DNA from: Lingula anatina
Lineage: Eukaryota > Brachiopoda > Lingulata > Lingulida > Lingulidae
NCBI RefSeq assembly: GCF_001039355.2
Contig: NW_019774325.1
Coordinates: forward strand, 269,139 to 320,256
DNA: 51,118 bases
Reading direction: 5' to 3'
The notes under the pieces were generated by a model. That model searched no databases. It worked only from the letters and a program-made list of their open reading frames with translations, and had not been told where the DNA came from. This document shows positions 13,301-22,100 of this stretch, piece by piece (the first letter of the stretch is position 1; every line of letters starts with the position of its first letter). The position numbers were made by a program, and so were the translations under genes.

Positions 13301-13802
13301 TTCTCTACAGCATCATTTTTATTACTCAGGAGGCCGACTCAAGACAGTTTTTTTACAAGGACCTGAACTTTGGAACCACTCTCCCTACTTCTGTAAGCAA
13401 AATTCTCATAATTTACCGCTTATTGATGAGTTTTTGTATATATTATGTTTGTAAGTGATTCACGTCACAGTTTCGAGACAGTAGGCTTCGTGTTCCTTTT
13501 TTTTGCAAAATCACCATATAAATACCAACAGGTTTAAATCGTGTATAGGCATATTTTACATGCATTTTTTTAAGCACCGTATTTTTTTATTCTATTTTTA
13601 TTTTTTTTTATTAATTTTTATCTACTGCTTAATTTTTTTATATTTATTCATTTTATTTATTTATTTATTTATTTATTGCACAACGCAGAACGTCTGGTTA
13701 CATATTAAATCATCATTTAGACAATCTAAAGTGAACACCCTTCTTTCCACCTTCCAGTGGGGTGCTGGCGCTTCCAAACCCTTCCCAAGCAGAACCAAGT
13801 AG
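3048..13802 (+). CDS. CEMIP: CEMIP/TMEM2-family (cell-surface hyaluronidase-like) gene, 21 exons, 5' end missing
   Basis: Exons: 3048-3214, 3530-3644, 3959-4102, 4524-4760, 4961-5065, 5557-5726, 6039-6111, 6545-6678, 7261-7394, 7627-7693, 8313-8444, 8633-8799, 9503-9538, 9967-10098, 10611-10797, 11352-11561, 11899-12101, 12342-12503, 12891-13065, 13330-13392, 13758-13802. They join without a frame break into 951 residues ending at TAG 13800-13802. In order the protein shows the end of a G8 domain (residues 1-25), an ILEI/GG domain (about 56-142), a SLWKPGD beta-helix entry (~215), the VDMRAEVSLLTRN block, the YPIHFH block, GHCFYLEDG, GFWFIYP and a DLDGSVTG block. This order is that of vertebrate CEMIP (KIAA1199) and TMEM2/CEMIP2, extracellular proteins tied to hyaluronan breakdown. 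Signal peptide or membrane anchor and most of G8 lie upstream, so secreted and membrane forms cannot be told apart. The C-terminus stops about where the second ILEI domain of the vertebrate proteins would begin. Family call is firm; enzyme activity is inferred. Confidence 0.93.
3292..3426 (-). mobile_element. element S (GGCCCGTAGCCAG ends), reverse copy in intron 1
   Basis: Begins aggcccgtaaccaggggg and ends aaattgctggcttcgag, which is the reverse-complement arrangement of the copy at 25100-25266. Shares ctctgggtaaaat with it. Short, non-coding, MITE-like. Confidence 0.6.
3530..3644 (+). CDS. CEMIP-like exon 2: start of ILEI/GG domain
   Basis: Acceptor tttacag, donor GTAAGG. The 38 codons plus one base read in phase 0 from exon 1 (HD-SSDNWG). 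DGLYMYAFDSTGNPSVFQSP resembles the strand in which ILEI domains place a long D-x-x-x-G stretch. The frame continues exactly into exon 3 (split Val). Confidence 0.85.
3959..4102 (+). CDS. CEMIP-like exon 3: core of ILEI/GG domain
   Basis: Encodes LADGQVVMAAMRGSKD followed by YEFLESLGASKVMNLQPG and YAWAMIAVKG. These are the hallmarks of the ILEI/FAM3-like GG domain: D-G..V..A..D, L..LG......L, and a W/F-x-x-I/V-x-x-KG end. Acceptor cattacag, donor GTAAAA. The phase is 1 on each side. Confidence 0.92.
4455..4510. repeat. (ATT)n microsatellite at the exon 4 acceptor
   Basis: About 18 TTA units ending 13 bases before exon 4, so it occupies the place of the polypyrimidine tract. Confidence 0.9.
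4524..4760 (+). CDS. CEMIP-like exon 4: linker into beta-helix
   Basis: Encodes 78 whole codons from SPELVLEELVVTNG to DDVSLWKPG. WKPGD (completed by exon 5) is the conserved start of the beta-helix entry seen in G8 proteins. The acceptor (tgccgcag) follows an (ATT)n run, which replaces a normal polypyrimidine tract; donor is GTCAGT. Confidence 0.9.
4780..4826. repeat. (ATT)n microsatellite just after exon 4
   Basis: About 15 units beginning 20 bases after the exon 4 donor. Confidence 0.9.
4961..5065 (+). CDS. CEMIP-like exon 5
   Basis: Encodes DVVVVSSTDYDWVQAEERT, then CSDC. The motif x-V-V-x-S-T-D-Y-x-x-x-Q-A-E-E, followed by a C-x-x-C pair, is also present in vertebrate CEMIP. Acceptor tatccag, donor GTACGT, phase 1 to phase 1. 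Confidence 0.92.
5557..5726 (+). CDS. CEMIP-like exon 6: VDMRAEV block
   Basis: Encodes VDMRAEVSLLTRNVLIRG and CDNFQMDTFGGQLK, among the best conserved CEMIP/TMEM2 segments. The donor AAG|GTTGTG is weak (T at +3, G at +4). The frame to exon 7 is nonetheless exact (phase 0). Confidence 0.93.
6039..6111 (+). CDS. CEMIP-like exon 7
   Basis: Short exon of 24 codons plus one base. It encodes an E-G-A-E-F-Y-N-M-G-Q-Q stretch matching the E-G-x-E-x-x-x-M-G-Q-Q motif of CEMIP. Acceptor tctttcag, donor GTAGGT. Confidence 0.88.
6270..6410 (-). mobile_element. element S, worn copy in intron 7
   Basis: Starts near cccgtagccaagcaggg and ends near atgaaatggctggctta. The middle, gatctaggtacac, is shared with the 3292-3426 copy. 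Ends are degraded. Confidence 0.5.
6545..6678 (+). CDS. CEMIP-like exon 8: YPIHFH block
   Basis: Encodes YPIHFHL and SIHHAWSRCVTVHGTHG, the histidine-rich beta-helix turns shared with CEMIP and TMEM2. Acceptor cgttctcag, donor GTGGGA. A Harbinger-like MITE starts 58 bases after the exon end. Confidence 0.94.
6736..6977 (+). mobile_element. Harbinger-like MITE P, copy 1 (intron 8)
   Basis: Element GACTTGGTTCCCATACC ... GGAAATGGTCCGGTCCC flanked by TAA (6733-6735 and 6978-6980). The body is a long imperfect palindrome (tctggcatgcctactgaagctgc facing gcagcttcattaggcgtgacaga). A 3-base TWA target duplication is the PIF/Harbinger signature. Confidence 0.8.
7261..7394 (+). CDS. CEMIP-like exon 9: GHCFYLEDG block
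   Basis: Encodes VIDNVGYLTFGHCFYLEDGG and LGTLKGKLRPADE, matching the NSLGHCFFTEDG and LLPSDRDS regions of vertebrate CEMIP. Acceptor tccaatag, donor GTAGTT. It leaves two bases (AG) completed to Ser by exon 10. Confidence 0.93.
7627..7693 (+). CDS. CEMIP-like exon 10
   Basis: Encodes PGTFWITNPLTYIRNNVAAG, a beta-helix rung (FW-x-x-NP....N-x-A-AGSE) of the family. Acceptor gcttcag, donor GTGAGA. A Harbinger-like MITE begins at intron position +11, with its target triplet at +8. Confidence 0.9.
7704..7952 (+). mobile_element. Harbinger-like MITE P, copy 2 (intron 10)
   Basis: Left flank TTA (7701-7703), right flank TTG. Same palindromic body as copy 1 with agcttaagcggctt and its partner. It starts 11 bases after the exon 10 donor. 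Confidence 0.78.
8313..8444 (+). CDS. CEMIP-like exon 11: GFWFIYP rung
   Basis: 44 codons in phase 0, from DIGFWFIYPIEP to NNVAHSNI (the family's N-x-A-HSN rung). Acceptor atattacag, donor GTAAGT. The last ~57 bases and the donor are imperfectly repeated just downstream at 8472-8536. Confidence 0.92.
8472..8536 (+). pseudogene. decayed tandem copy of the 3' end of exon 11 and its donor
   Basis: GAGGAAAACGAACAGCCATTC at its left and CTCAAATATA-GCAAGT at its right repeat the end of exon 11 (8388-8450) about 84-86 bases further on, with a worn middle. The donor has become GCAAGT. Using it would add 86 bases and break the frame, and the extended frame meets TAG at 8529-8531, so this is probably not an exon. 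Confidence 0.7.
8633..8799 (+). CDS. CEMIP-like exon 12
   Basis: Encodes 55 codons from KGFFSDNTLGDDEDILTTQK to WFRGSPITFTQCS. It corresponds to the family segment leading to the K-N-x-x-x-x-x-W-x-RG rung. Acceptor cctatag, donor GTGAGT, two bases left over. Confidence 0.9.
9503..9538 (+). CDS. CEMIP-like exon 13 (36-base microexon)
   Basis: Only 36 bases: the split Ser, FSDSPVGHTFP and two bases of the next Ile. Phases fit both neighbours and the residues match the family's short F-x-D-x-x-x-G-x-T-F-P turn. Acceptor attttcag, donor GTAAGT. Confidence 0.85.
9581..9620. repeat. (TA)n microsatellite, intron 13
   Basis: Twenty uninterrupted TA units. Confidence 0.95.
9967..10098 (+). CDS. CEMIP-like exon 14
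   Basis: Encodes GGYNEDIFTNSVIFGQSENIG, matching the I-x-N-S-x-F-x-G-x-S-x-N-x-G rung of CEMIP. Acceptor ctgtttcag, donor GTGAGT; split codons fit on both sides. Confidence 0.9.
10289..10322. repeat. (ATT)n microsatellite, intron 14
   Basis: About 11 units in an AT-rich part of the intron, preceded by a possible LINE-tail-like taccctcttgaaataaa. Confidence 0.85.
10611..10797 (+). CDS. CEMIP-like exon 15, followed by a GC-AG intron
   Basis: 62 codons including TGFNGLVIYDAVNIVRDTFF and the AIGFLRKSAAFNRVWNNFQG block. The only phase-compatible end is after GAG 10795-10797, giving a donor of AG|GCACGT. Other nearby GT sites put exon 16 out of frame (stop TAA at its third codon). Confidence 0.88.
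11352..11561 (+). CDS. CEMIP-like exon 16: DLDGSVTG block
   Basis: 70 codons in phase 0. NLNGDKVVHFYDLDGSVTG and NCYNRTNWNMAVCPERYGK match the D-x-DGS-V and C...W...C regions of vertebrate CEMIP. Acceptor cattacag, donor GTAATT. Confidence 0.94.
11899..12101 (+). CDS. CEMIP-like exon 17
   Basis: 67 codons plus two bases. YGGTTLKDDVYMMRDDF, then VVSFLMIDRYNYTMQFGG, the family's C-terminal sandwich region. Acceptor cgttgcag, donor GTAAGA. Confidence 0.9.
12342..12503 (+). CDS. CEMIP-like exon 18, tandem acceptor and MITE-occupied donor
   Basis: Encodes SERVRLGICFPKESTGFSV to VAYWDSSTG, matching the W-I-R-V-G-L-C-Y-P region of CEMIP. The acceptor is a GCAGCAG tandem, so the exon may start at 12342 or 12345 (one Ser more or less). 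The donor GTAAGA includes the TAA target triplet and first bases of a Harbinger-like MITE. Confidence 0.9.
12508..12612 (+). mobile_element. Harbinger-like MITE P, truncated copy at the intron 18 donor
   Basis: GACTGGGTTCCCATACC and the gatcgatccatctccgagggg block follow directly after TAA at 12505-12507, which is part of the splice donor GTAAG. The right half is missing and is replaced by a short palindrome around gatccgcggatc (12616-12652). Confidence 0.75.
12891..13065 (+). CDS. CEMIP-like exon 19
   Basis: 58 codons plus one base. FYVCPRKKCSFLEI corresponds to the FAFCSMKGCERIKI segment of human CEMIP, then CQSDAYVTGPYAAAMP. Acceptor gttccag, donor GTAGGT. Confidence 0.92.
13330..13392 (+). 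CDS. CEMIP-like exon 20
   Basis: 21 codons, EADSRQFFYKDLNFGTTLPT plus Ser, phase 0 on both sides. Acceptor ttactcag, donor GTAAGC. No family motif is recognised; support is the frame and splice sites. Confidence 0.75.
13758..13802 (+). CDS. CEMIP-like exon 21: C-terminus and stop
   Basis: Acceptor accttccag, then WGAGASKPFPSRTK and TAG at 13800-13802. Vertebrate CEMIP continues here into a second ILEI domain, which is absent. No clear polyadenylation signal precedes the repeat at 14018. Confidence 0.75.
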   Translation, partial: WGAGASKPFPSRTK

Positions 13803-14017
13803 TCCATCACGACCGCCCGACAAGAACCGAGGAAATTTTAAATCTGCAAGGAAGACGACTTGAGTTAATCTTTCCCACGGTAACTCAATAACTCAGATAT
13901 GCCATGAGAACAAATGTATGAGTTTCGAAAACTTACATACTGATCCTAGCGAAAACACTTTAAATCTTGATAAGACTTTTTTCTTTTTCATTTTCTTTCA
14001 AGGAACTATATACATGT

Positions 14018-14176
14018 CAGGGCCGTAGCCTGAGCAAAATGCCAGGGGGGGCAGTAAGCGGACACGAGGGGGCGAAGCCCCCGAAGGGGGAGGGGGTGTC
14101 CCCCTACCAGTGTGGAAAATTCTAAATCCCAAGGGGGACAGCTGCCCCCCCTGCCCCCCCGGAGGCTACGGCCCTG
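14018..14176 (+). mobile_element. element R, short CAGGGCCGTAGCC-ended MITE
   Basis: Perfect 14-base inverted repeats CAGGGCCGTAGCCT and AGGCTACGGCCCTG around a GC-rich body, flanked by CATGT on both sides (14013-14017 and 14177-14181). The CAGGG end and 5-base duplication would fit a hAT-like element; not proven. Confidence 0.72.
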
Positions 14177-14619
14177 CATGTAGTAACCGCTGGCATGAAC
14201 ATTCCATTGAAAATATGAATTATAGACGATACCGGTGTAAAGCTTTAAGCTATCATATAAGTAACACTGTGACCATGAGTTAAGTGGATTGAGATGCCAA
14301 TGAAGCATTTAGTTTTGATGATTTATACGAATGTACTGAGAGCTGTAGTTTTATTAAAACATATATACATTTGCAAAGCAGAACAATCGTACTTTGATTG
14401 GCGTTCTTATTCTAGGCACCCTATATAATGTAGCTATCCCTTTTCTCTGGTATGGTTTGTACCCGAATTATACAAACACGAAACTCGTTGAGTGAAGTGG
14501 TTTACCGATATGACTTGGGTACGTCGGGGGCAGGGGTGCTTTTCGTCTTTAACCATCGCGAAACCCCCTTTTTCTCGAATATTAAACAAATAGAAAATAA
14601 ATAAAAACAGATATGGTGT

Positions 14620-15169
14620 TATTGCAAAAGAGGAAAGTGTAATATACAGGACACCAAATGCAATGCAGACGGCGATGTTTTAAAGTTTAGCACTACTATC
14701 GCAATCGTTGTGTTTTGTTTACCAGGTTAAGTCTGCAAGGCGATTGAAACTACTGTCATCGTTTCCCTTTATTGTCATCTTCCTTTGAAACATAACAAGC
14801 ATAGAAGGTTGATTCATATTTGTAAACGGAAATACGTTTTTGTGATTTACAGTAGAGAAAGATGGGAAAATACCCCTATGAATGATTTATTTTCAAAGAG
14901 AGAGAGACAGAGAGAGAGAAAAGAATTTGGTGTAATTACAAAAAGGAAAGAAAAGTAAGATACAAATAGCATATTTAGGACACCACATGCAATGCAGGCG
15001 GCGATGTTTCAATGTTATGCACAACTATCGCAACCGTCTTGTGTCTTGCAAGAAATTGGGAACTACTATTTCCGTTTTCCTCAATTGCCATTTTCCTTTG
15101 AAACGCGAAAAGCGTAAAAGCGTAGCATGGTGTGTTGTAAACGACTTTGTGATTTACAGTTGAGACAGA

Positions 15170-15218
<49 letters not shown>

Positions 15219-15330
15219 TTTTGTCATAAACAATGTCTTTTATGGTTTATTTTATTTCAAAGAGGGAGAGAGAGGGAAAGAAAGAGAGGGAGATTGTGCC
15301 AACAAAAAAAGTCCTTATGATTTATTTTGT

Positions 15331-15368
<38 letters not shown>

Positions 15369-15420
15369 GTCAACAACAAAAAATAATCAGGTTTATGAAT
15401 TATTTTATTTCAAATATCAC
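14620..15420. repeat. locally duplicated array with (GA)n units
   Basis: The block aggacaccaaatgcaatgca ... cctttgaaacataac ... gtgatttacag (about 14650-14860) recurs as 14975-15160. Behind it, gattgtg(c/t)caacaa ... ttattttatttcaaagagag units of about 75 bases repeat several times to 15412, with (GA)n at 15173-15214 and 15336-15363. Confidence 0.75.
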
Positions 15421-16159
15421 ACTTTGTTAAGAGCATATTTACAAATATGGGAAATGGCACTTGCATTTGCTTGGGTGCTCCAGTATAACTCAACAGATTT
15501 ACCGATTACGTGTAGGTTCTGTGCATTAGCCGTTAACAAAAACACTGAAAAACGTGCACTGCAACATACACGTTGGATTTTTAACTCAGTGCAATATGTA
15601 TATCTTCCTTGTTTTTGAGCTTCTAAAATGAAGCCTGTGGATACCGAAAAGACCGAAGATGGTCGACAATTACATGTAGTGTCCTATGGTATCACTTTGT
15701 GTTGAGAAAAAAAAATAAATAAGCAACGTTAAAGTTATATCTTCATGAAAGCGCGTGCACAAAATGTTAATTTAAAATGAATTTTGTAAGAATTTTCTTC
15801 GGGCTTTAAACAAAACATGTCAAATTAACAGAAGATTGAATATCGACGCTTTGGTGCCTTAAGACGGGTCGGACTTGCACCGTCGCTGCCTCTTGTTTCT
15901 TTGCTGGCGTTTTAAGACACGTCGTTTTTTTTTTTCGGAAAACCTTTTGAATTCTTCACAGACACACTCGGTACATGATCTACAGAGTCAGGCCGGTTGT
16001 GTAGTCTTGATGTTAATAAGAACCCAAGTTTTTTATTGCATAAAGTCGTTTCTCCTGCCTGGCTCAGTAGGGGGCCTTTCCGTCACGTTTTAACGTTGCG
16101 CAACTCCAACGCCATGCCAGTTCCCAGAATCACAGATGATAGTCAGATATTGGGTTTAC

Positions 16160-16188
16160 TTATTTCGCCGTCAGAATCCTTTTAAACT
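16160..16188 (-). CDS. calmodulin-like exon 5: last residues and stop
   Basis: Acceptor ttaatttcag, then AG completing the loop-4 Glu and FKRILTAK-stop (TAA at 16162-16160), equivalent to EFVTMMTSK-stop in calmodulin. Only 29 coding bases, found because the reading frame and the Glu at loop position 12 are both satisfied. Confidence 0.85.
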
Positions 16189-19100
16189 CTGAAATTAAGA
16201 AAGCACAATATGAATATTATGTATACTTCAAAAAAGCCGTATTTGCATAATTACAACAGGTGGTCTACCAATACGACACATAGGTCTTTTACATGTGATA
16301 TTCTTAGATGACTTTAAAGTTAGGCCGCCGCAGTGACGTCAACGGGGACAGGAAAACTAGCAAGGATCTTATTCTTATGTTGGGAAATTATATACATAAG
16401 GGATGGTAGGATGAATAGAGAAGACTACCGAAAGAGGATGTGGGTTTCTTCAGACATTTTCTGAGCATTTTCGGTGTTTCTCATAAGATATACAGTACAC
16501 TGTATTCATCACGATATGGTGCTACTGGTAAGGTTTCGTTATCCGGCTTCACACGCTTATCACGAAATATTGACGTTATCTAATTAGATGAAGAATCAAG
16601 TGTCTTGTGCAACATTATTTACCTGTAAAATTTACTGTGCCGTCACCGTCAACATCAGCTTCTTGAATCATTTCACGAACCTCCGCCTGGAAAAACAAGA
16701 ATAAAGAGGATAAATTTTAAGAATGAATTGATCGCTAATTTACACTGCATATCAGTTAAAATATACATTTCTTTAGGTCGATGTCGAAAGATTTTTTATG
16801 TTATTTAGGCTGTCGTTAATTGATATTCCCAAATGAATCATCAGGACCAAAATACAGTCAGATAATTTTTCACCAATATAATGTCAATGCCGAATCTCTA
16901 CATTCATAACAAATATGGCTTCAAATGCTAGTGACGTTTTAAGTAGTATTTCCACTCCCGAAATACATACCACGTATTTTACGAACGATATTCAGGACCG
17001 TGACTAGAATTTTGATTTAGGGTGTTTTTTAAAAAAACTTGGACTTTTTGTATAATATAAGAGTTTTGAGACTATTTAGCTTTCCATCTAAGTTTTCAAT
17101 CTAAAATTTAGTAACGAAAAATCGTTTTTATACTAGCCACGGTTAGTTAGTGCAGATGGAATAGTGGTTTGATCCAAAATGACCGCCTCCCCGGCAAACT
17201 CTCGACCCGGCTAAAGAGCTGCTATTGTTGTAAGACGTGCTGGCTTTTTCCCGTCAGATATCCGGACTAAGTATTATCAGTTGTATTTCTAGTTTCGCCA
17301 TTTGTTTGCCATTAAACAGATTGCCCATATCGTGAATGAAGCATTTATTGCTCTCCAATATCGATTCAAGCGTGCAATATTAACTCTGCTCTACATTTTC
17401 ACCATGCTGCTGGCGTTTCAAGGCTGAAAACAGACGCTACAACGCTCGACTTAACAGTACACTTAACTCACCTTTGTTATGACTTCGCCTATTTTTGTTA
17501 AGACGTCGTAAAGTTCGTCTGCGTCTATGTGCCCGTCGCCGTTTTGGTCGAAAACGTGAAACACGTCCAACAATTCTTTCTCCGGATCCCTGCTTTTGTT
17601 TTTGGACATCATACTTAAAAATTCGTCAAATTCTATCGTGCCGCTTCCTATGGGAAAAAAAAGATGAAAAAGAAACTATCAGATGGTTTGTAAAAATGAT
17701 AGGTTTTTAACGATATATATGGAAAGCAACCCTAAGCGGATTGTATTTTAACCTAGGCATCTGCACTGTATATCCCCCTGCCTCGTTAAGGACAGTCAGT
17801 ATATTGCACGTCAGTAAACGCTAGCATGATTGTCTTGTGATCGTCTGCAGAATAACATTTCAAACCCAATGATACCGAGTGACGCATTTTGCCGTAATTT
17901 AGTGGATCTAACGAAGAATATATATATGAAAACGGAATCTATTTTTGTCTCGCACCTTCAGTCTGGCATTTCATCATACCGTTGAGCTATGCGTATAGGT
18001 GCAATAACGTTAAATAAGAAGATAAATATGTAATTGTGCTTGGGCAGGTTTATCGACGATTAAACAAAAGACAAGAAGATCGCTATAATTTCAGTTCTAT
18101 GGTGCGTGCCGCGGTCTCCGATACGTTTTAACAATGTGAAAATCGTGACCGTTTTAGATACTGCGTGCGGAAATTCATAAAACAATGCACGTTGCGTGTT
18201 TGACTTCGTGTTTGATATTAAATGACAATTTATTTAATCACGACATTGCCCGATACATCATCGTGTCGTAGGCGCCAAGAAATAAACACGCGCCTATGGT
18301 TGTTACAGTAGATTGTATCAGTAAACCAAACTAGATATTGCCTGTAAAAAACTCGTTGAAATGATCCTTTTGGCTTAAAATTCAACCTAACAACGAACCT
18401 AACGATTTTTTTAAAAATATATTTTAACAAATGTTTTAATTGGAAAACCGAGTACAAATAGCCCCCATCGAAAATGCTTCGAGCCACGCACACGCGCACG
18501 ATTTTCTTTGCCTAAGCGTTTTTGCCAGAACATACCTGGTTTAAGGCACTGTCGCTCCCTCCAGCATTTAAAACTAAACTGTCCATGTATAGGCATGATT
18601 GTCGCCGAGGTCGTCATAACGCACTCCATTTCTCTAGATGTAAGCAATGTCAGTGTACTAGTACTTGGTAAATAGCTTGCTTCGACTTGAAGCGCCACAG
18701 AGAAAATGTGACAGTGTCTAAAAGCGACTAAGTCCAACGTATAGCTTAACAGTAACTGAACGCCTAAGCTGCAACTAAAGGTTCCTGGTTCTGACCAGTG
18801 GCAACTGTGATCTGAAGGAAACTGGCTTGGCAGGAGTTTATATACCGNCCCCACCCCCCACCCCCGTCGCAGATTTCTCCCTGAATAGTTAACCTCCCCC
18901 TCCTCCCAGTTAAAACTGACATTCTACGCTCTCCATAATTAGTGTAATGCATCGAGATGCTTGAGACATCAACATAGATTTTTTACATGACTGCATCCTG
19001 CTACAAAAGACGTCGTATAGACTTTACGTATAGGTAACGCCGCATAGCATTGTCAGTCAAAAAAAAGTCTTCGTAGGGGAATGATGACGAAGAAATATAG

Positions 19101-22100
19101 ACAAAAATAATTAAATTGTAATATGATAGAGATAAAAAAGGATTAAAACTATAAAAGATGTCACAACTTTCACAGCCTATAGTCTATTGTACTGGTGTAA
19201 ACGTAATTGATTTGAACGCTATTAATTGCTTTTAGTCTCTGTTGTAAAATGGTCGTTTTCCGTTCTGGCAATCGATTATTTTTCTTTTATGTTTGAATAG
19301 CCAAACATGTGATAAAATGCTTGCATTCTTCTTTTGAGTTTTGTAAGCCAATTATTTGTATTGATATACAGTATAAAGGATGCTTGTTTCCGTGATAATG
19401 TGCTGTAATCAATGCTCGTTTAGTTGCTGATATAAACCACCCAAGACAACCAAATAATTTCGTCATATTCCCAAATCCACAGGATGTTTCAGTGACTCCT
19501 GCTTCCCTTGGTTTCGGCTGTAAGAATCGACAGCGCGTCTTTTTTCCTTTTCCCTCTGGATAGCGTGCTAGTTTGGCGCAGGTTAATTACCCTAAAGAGT
19601 TTTTGGAACATCTTGTGCGACAAGCTATTTTTGTTTGTGGAAAAACACTCTAATTGGGGGGAAAACAGGAAACGGGAAATGCGTCACAGAGATTACATAA
19701 TTGTCGCTTTTACATAGGACAGTTTTGTGGTGATGTTGGTTTTCACCCAATTGGTAACATGCGTCCGAGGTGGGTAAAATCTCGATTTTTTATGGTGCTT
19801 GCGTGGCTGTAAAGTCAAGAGGTCTATCTCCTAGTTTCACATCGAGACAGCAAGTAAAACGAAGCGCAGCATTTTCCAGCTAATAAAAAGATATTACCAC
19901 AAACACGACTCGTCGTAAAGCTGTAGGTTGAATCATTTATTTCTGGATCGAGAACATACGGGTATTTAGTAAGAGGAGCATGGTCAACAAGCAATGGCAA
20001 GGATTTTCACTTTCTAGCCCAGACAACCATTAAATGCCACTTTCTCGTAGAGACGAAAAACAATCAAACCACGAAACAAAATTGCTAAAAGCCAGCAAAT
20101 CACTGGTTCTATGATGCTAGTTTTGCTCAATTTTCTTCCATTTTCTACAGAGATATAGGTTTTCCTGTCTGTTGCGGTTAACCACACCTAGCCTTGCTAT
20201 TTAACGACAGAAAAAACTAATGAATAAAATTACAGAAATCAAGGCCCAGAAAACACGAAAACATCCACCAAGAAACAATATTTTCTTCAAATACAATTTT
20301 TGCGATCTTTTTAATTGTTTGTTCATCATCAAGCTGCAGAACTCGACTGCTCATAATAAGAACATTGGGGTGACCTTGGGAAACAATCACAACGATTTCA
20401 AAGTTATTAATTGGGAGATATCTGTAATTTAACCAATTTTCTAAAAACACATATAACAACCGACCTTGATGAACTGTTAGTGTTATCATCGCTGGCAAAC
20501 CACAACAACACGAAAAGAGCCCAGGAAATAAATGCAAGATTTGGGAATCTGATCAGACTTCTTGGATTGGATGAAGATTGATAGGGATAATCCTTAAATT
20601 TTACTTCACTTTTAAATTCTGTACAACACAGGAGAGGGTGGGGTACACACAGTGTAACAAACTTCAATTTCAAGTGACTCAACCAGTCCAGCCCAGCCCT
20701 AAACTCCGTGATTTTGCGATATTTTGCGTTATTTTGATTTGAAGAATTTGAAGTTTGGCGGGAGCAGGCCACAAACACAAACACACACACACACACACAC
20801 ACTTACATGACACATTATTCACGTCTTCATTCTATCACCTCCATGAAACCTGGTTTTTCATACCTTTACTGTACGGGGCGGGCAGTGCGTCAGCTCACTC
20901 TTACTTTCAGAAACGAAAACTCTGATAGAGAGACACAACAAGAGAGAGAAAGATGGAGAATTGTTTATCTAGCTGAGAGCAGGTCAATGTGATCTAGCTG
21001 TAAAGCCGTCGCCATGACGCGGTCAGATGAAGTGTTTGGCAAATAATCTTTGTGGTTACCGTCAATTTTATAAGAATTGCTAGACAGCATTGACATCAGA
21101 GTGTGTGCTACTTACAAGTCATGATTTCTANGGGGGGAGGCATACATATAATGAAATAAAACGACACAATTCGTAGGACGACAGACAACAAAGAAGATGA
21201 CGTTTTCTTTCAATTGTCCCCCAGGATTTCGCAGTGGCCTATTGGTGACATCAAACATTAGCGTCGATCACTGTTAAATGACCGGTTTGAGTTTTCCTGG
21301 AAATTTTAGTCATTCCCTTTATCAGCAAGGCACACGTTATCCACAACCGTTGAGAAAAGTATTTTGTATTTTCATAAATCAAATTTCCGAGTTCTTAATT
21401 TGTAATTACCTCCGCCGAGGAGGTTATGTTTTCACCCCTGTTTGTCTGTTTGTCTGTTTGTTTGTCTGTCATCAATATAACTCAAAAAGTTATGGACCGA
21501 TTTTGATGAAATTTTCAGGAATTGTCAGAAGTGGGCCAAGGAAGAGATGAATAGTTTTTGGTGGTGATCCGGATCAATAATCAATCAATAATCAATAAAA
21601 ATAAAAAATTGCTGCCTTGGCGGAGGTCTGCGCTCTCGGAGTGCTTTTCTAGTTCTTTTTGAAGTTACAAGTGGAATTCACACACTTCCTATACAAGATT
21701 GACTCAAAATGTGAAATTTTATAGCTAAAAAAAAAACGATTCATAGATCGTAAATTGGCCCACGGTTTTATGTGTAATATACATTTGCAATAAGAAAAGA
21801 AAAGAAAAGTGCTATATACCCAAGAGAATTTCCAAGAATCGTGCTGCACAGGAACGTGTGGCCTTAAGTCCCATGCCTGTGGGTTGGGAACGCCACGAGA
21901 TATCGTCTACACGTGCAGATTTACCTGTCATGCCGGTATCTCTGATGACGATGTTTTGAAGATACTGATATCTCTGATAATGATGTCTCGGGGATGAGTG
22001 TTATGGTAGACGTCTTCTTAACACCTTAATATACAGATCTGCAGGCAACTAATTCACATTAAGTTATCATTATCATCTCGTTATGCTATCTCTCACTAAA

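Larger units (their letters stand above)
13803..16159. other. region between the two convergent genes
   Basis: Holds the 3' ends of both genes. It contains a short inverted-repeat element (14018-14176) and a locally duplicated, GA-rich array (14620-15420). No further exon recognised. Several TTTATT words near 15244-15410 could serve as minus-strand AATAAA signals for the calmodulin-like gene, but none can be chosen. Confidence 0.6.
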
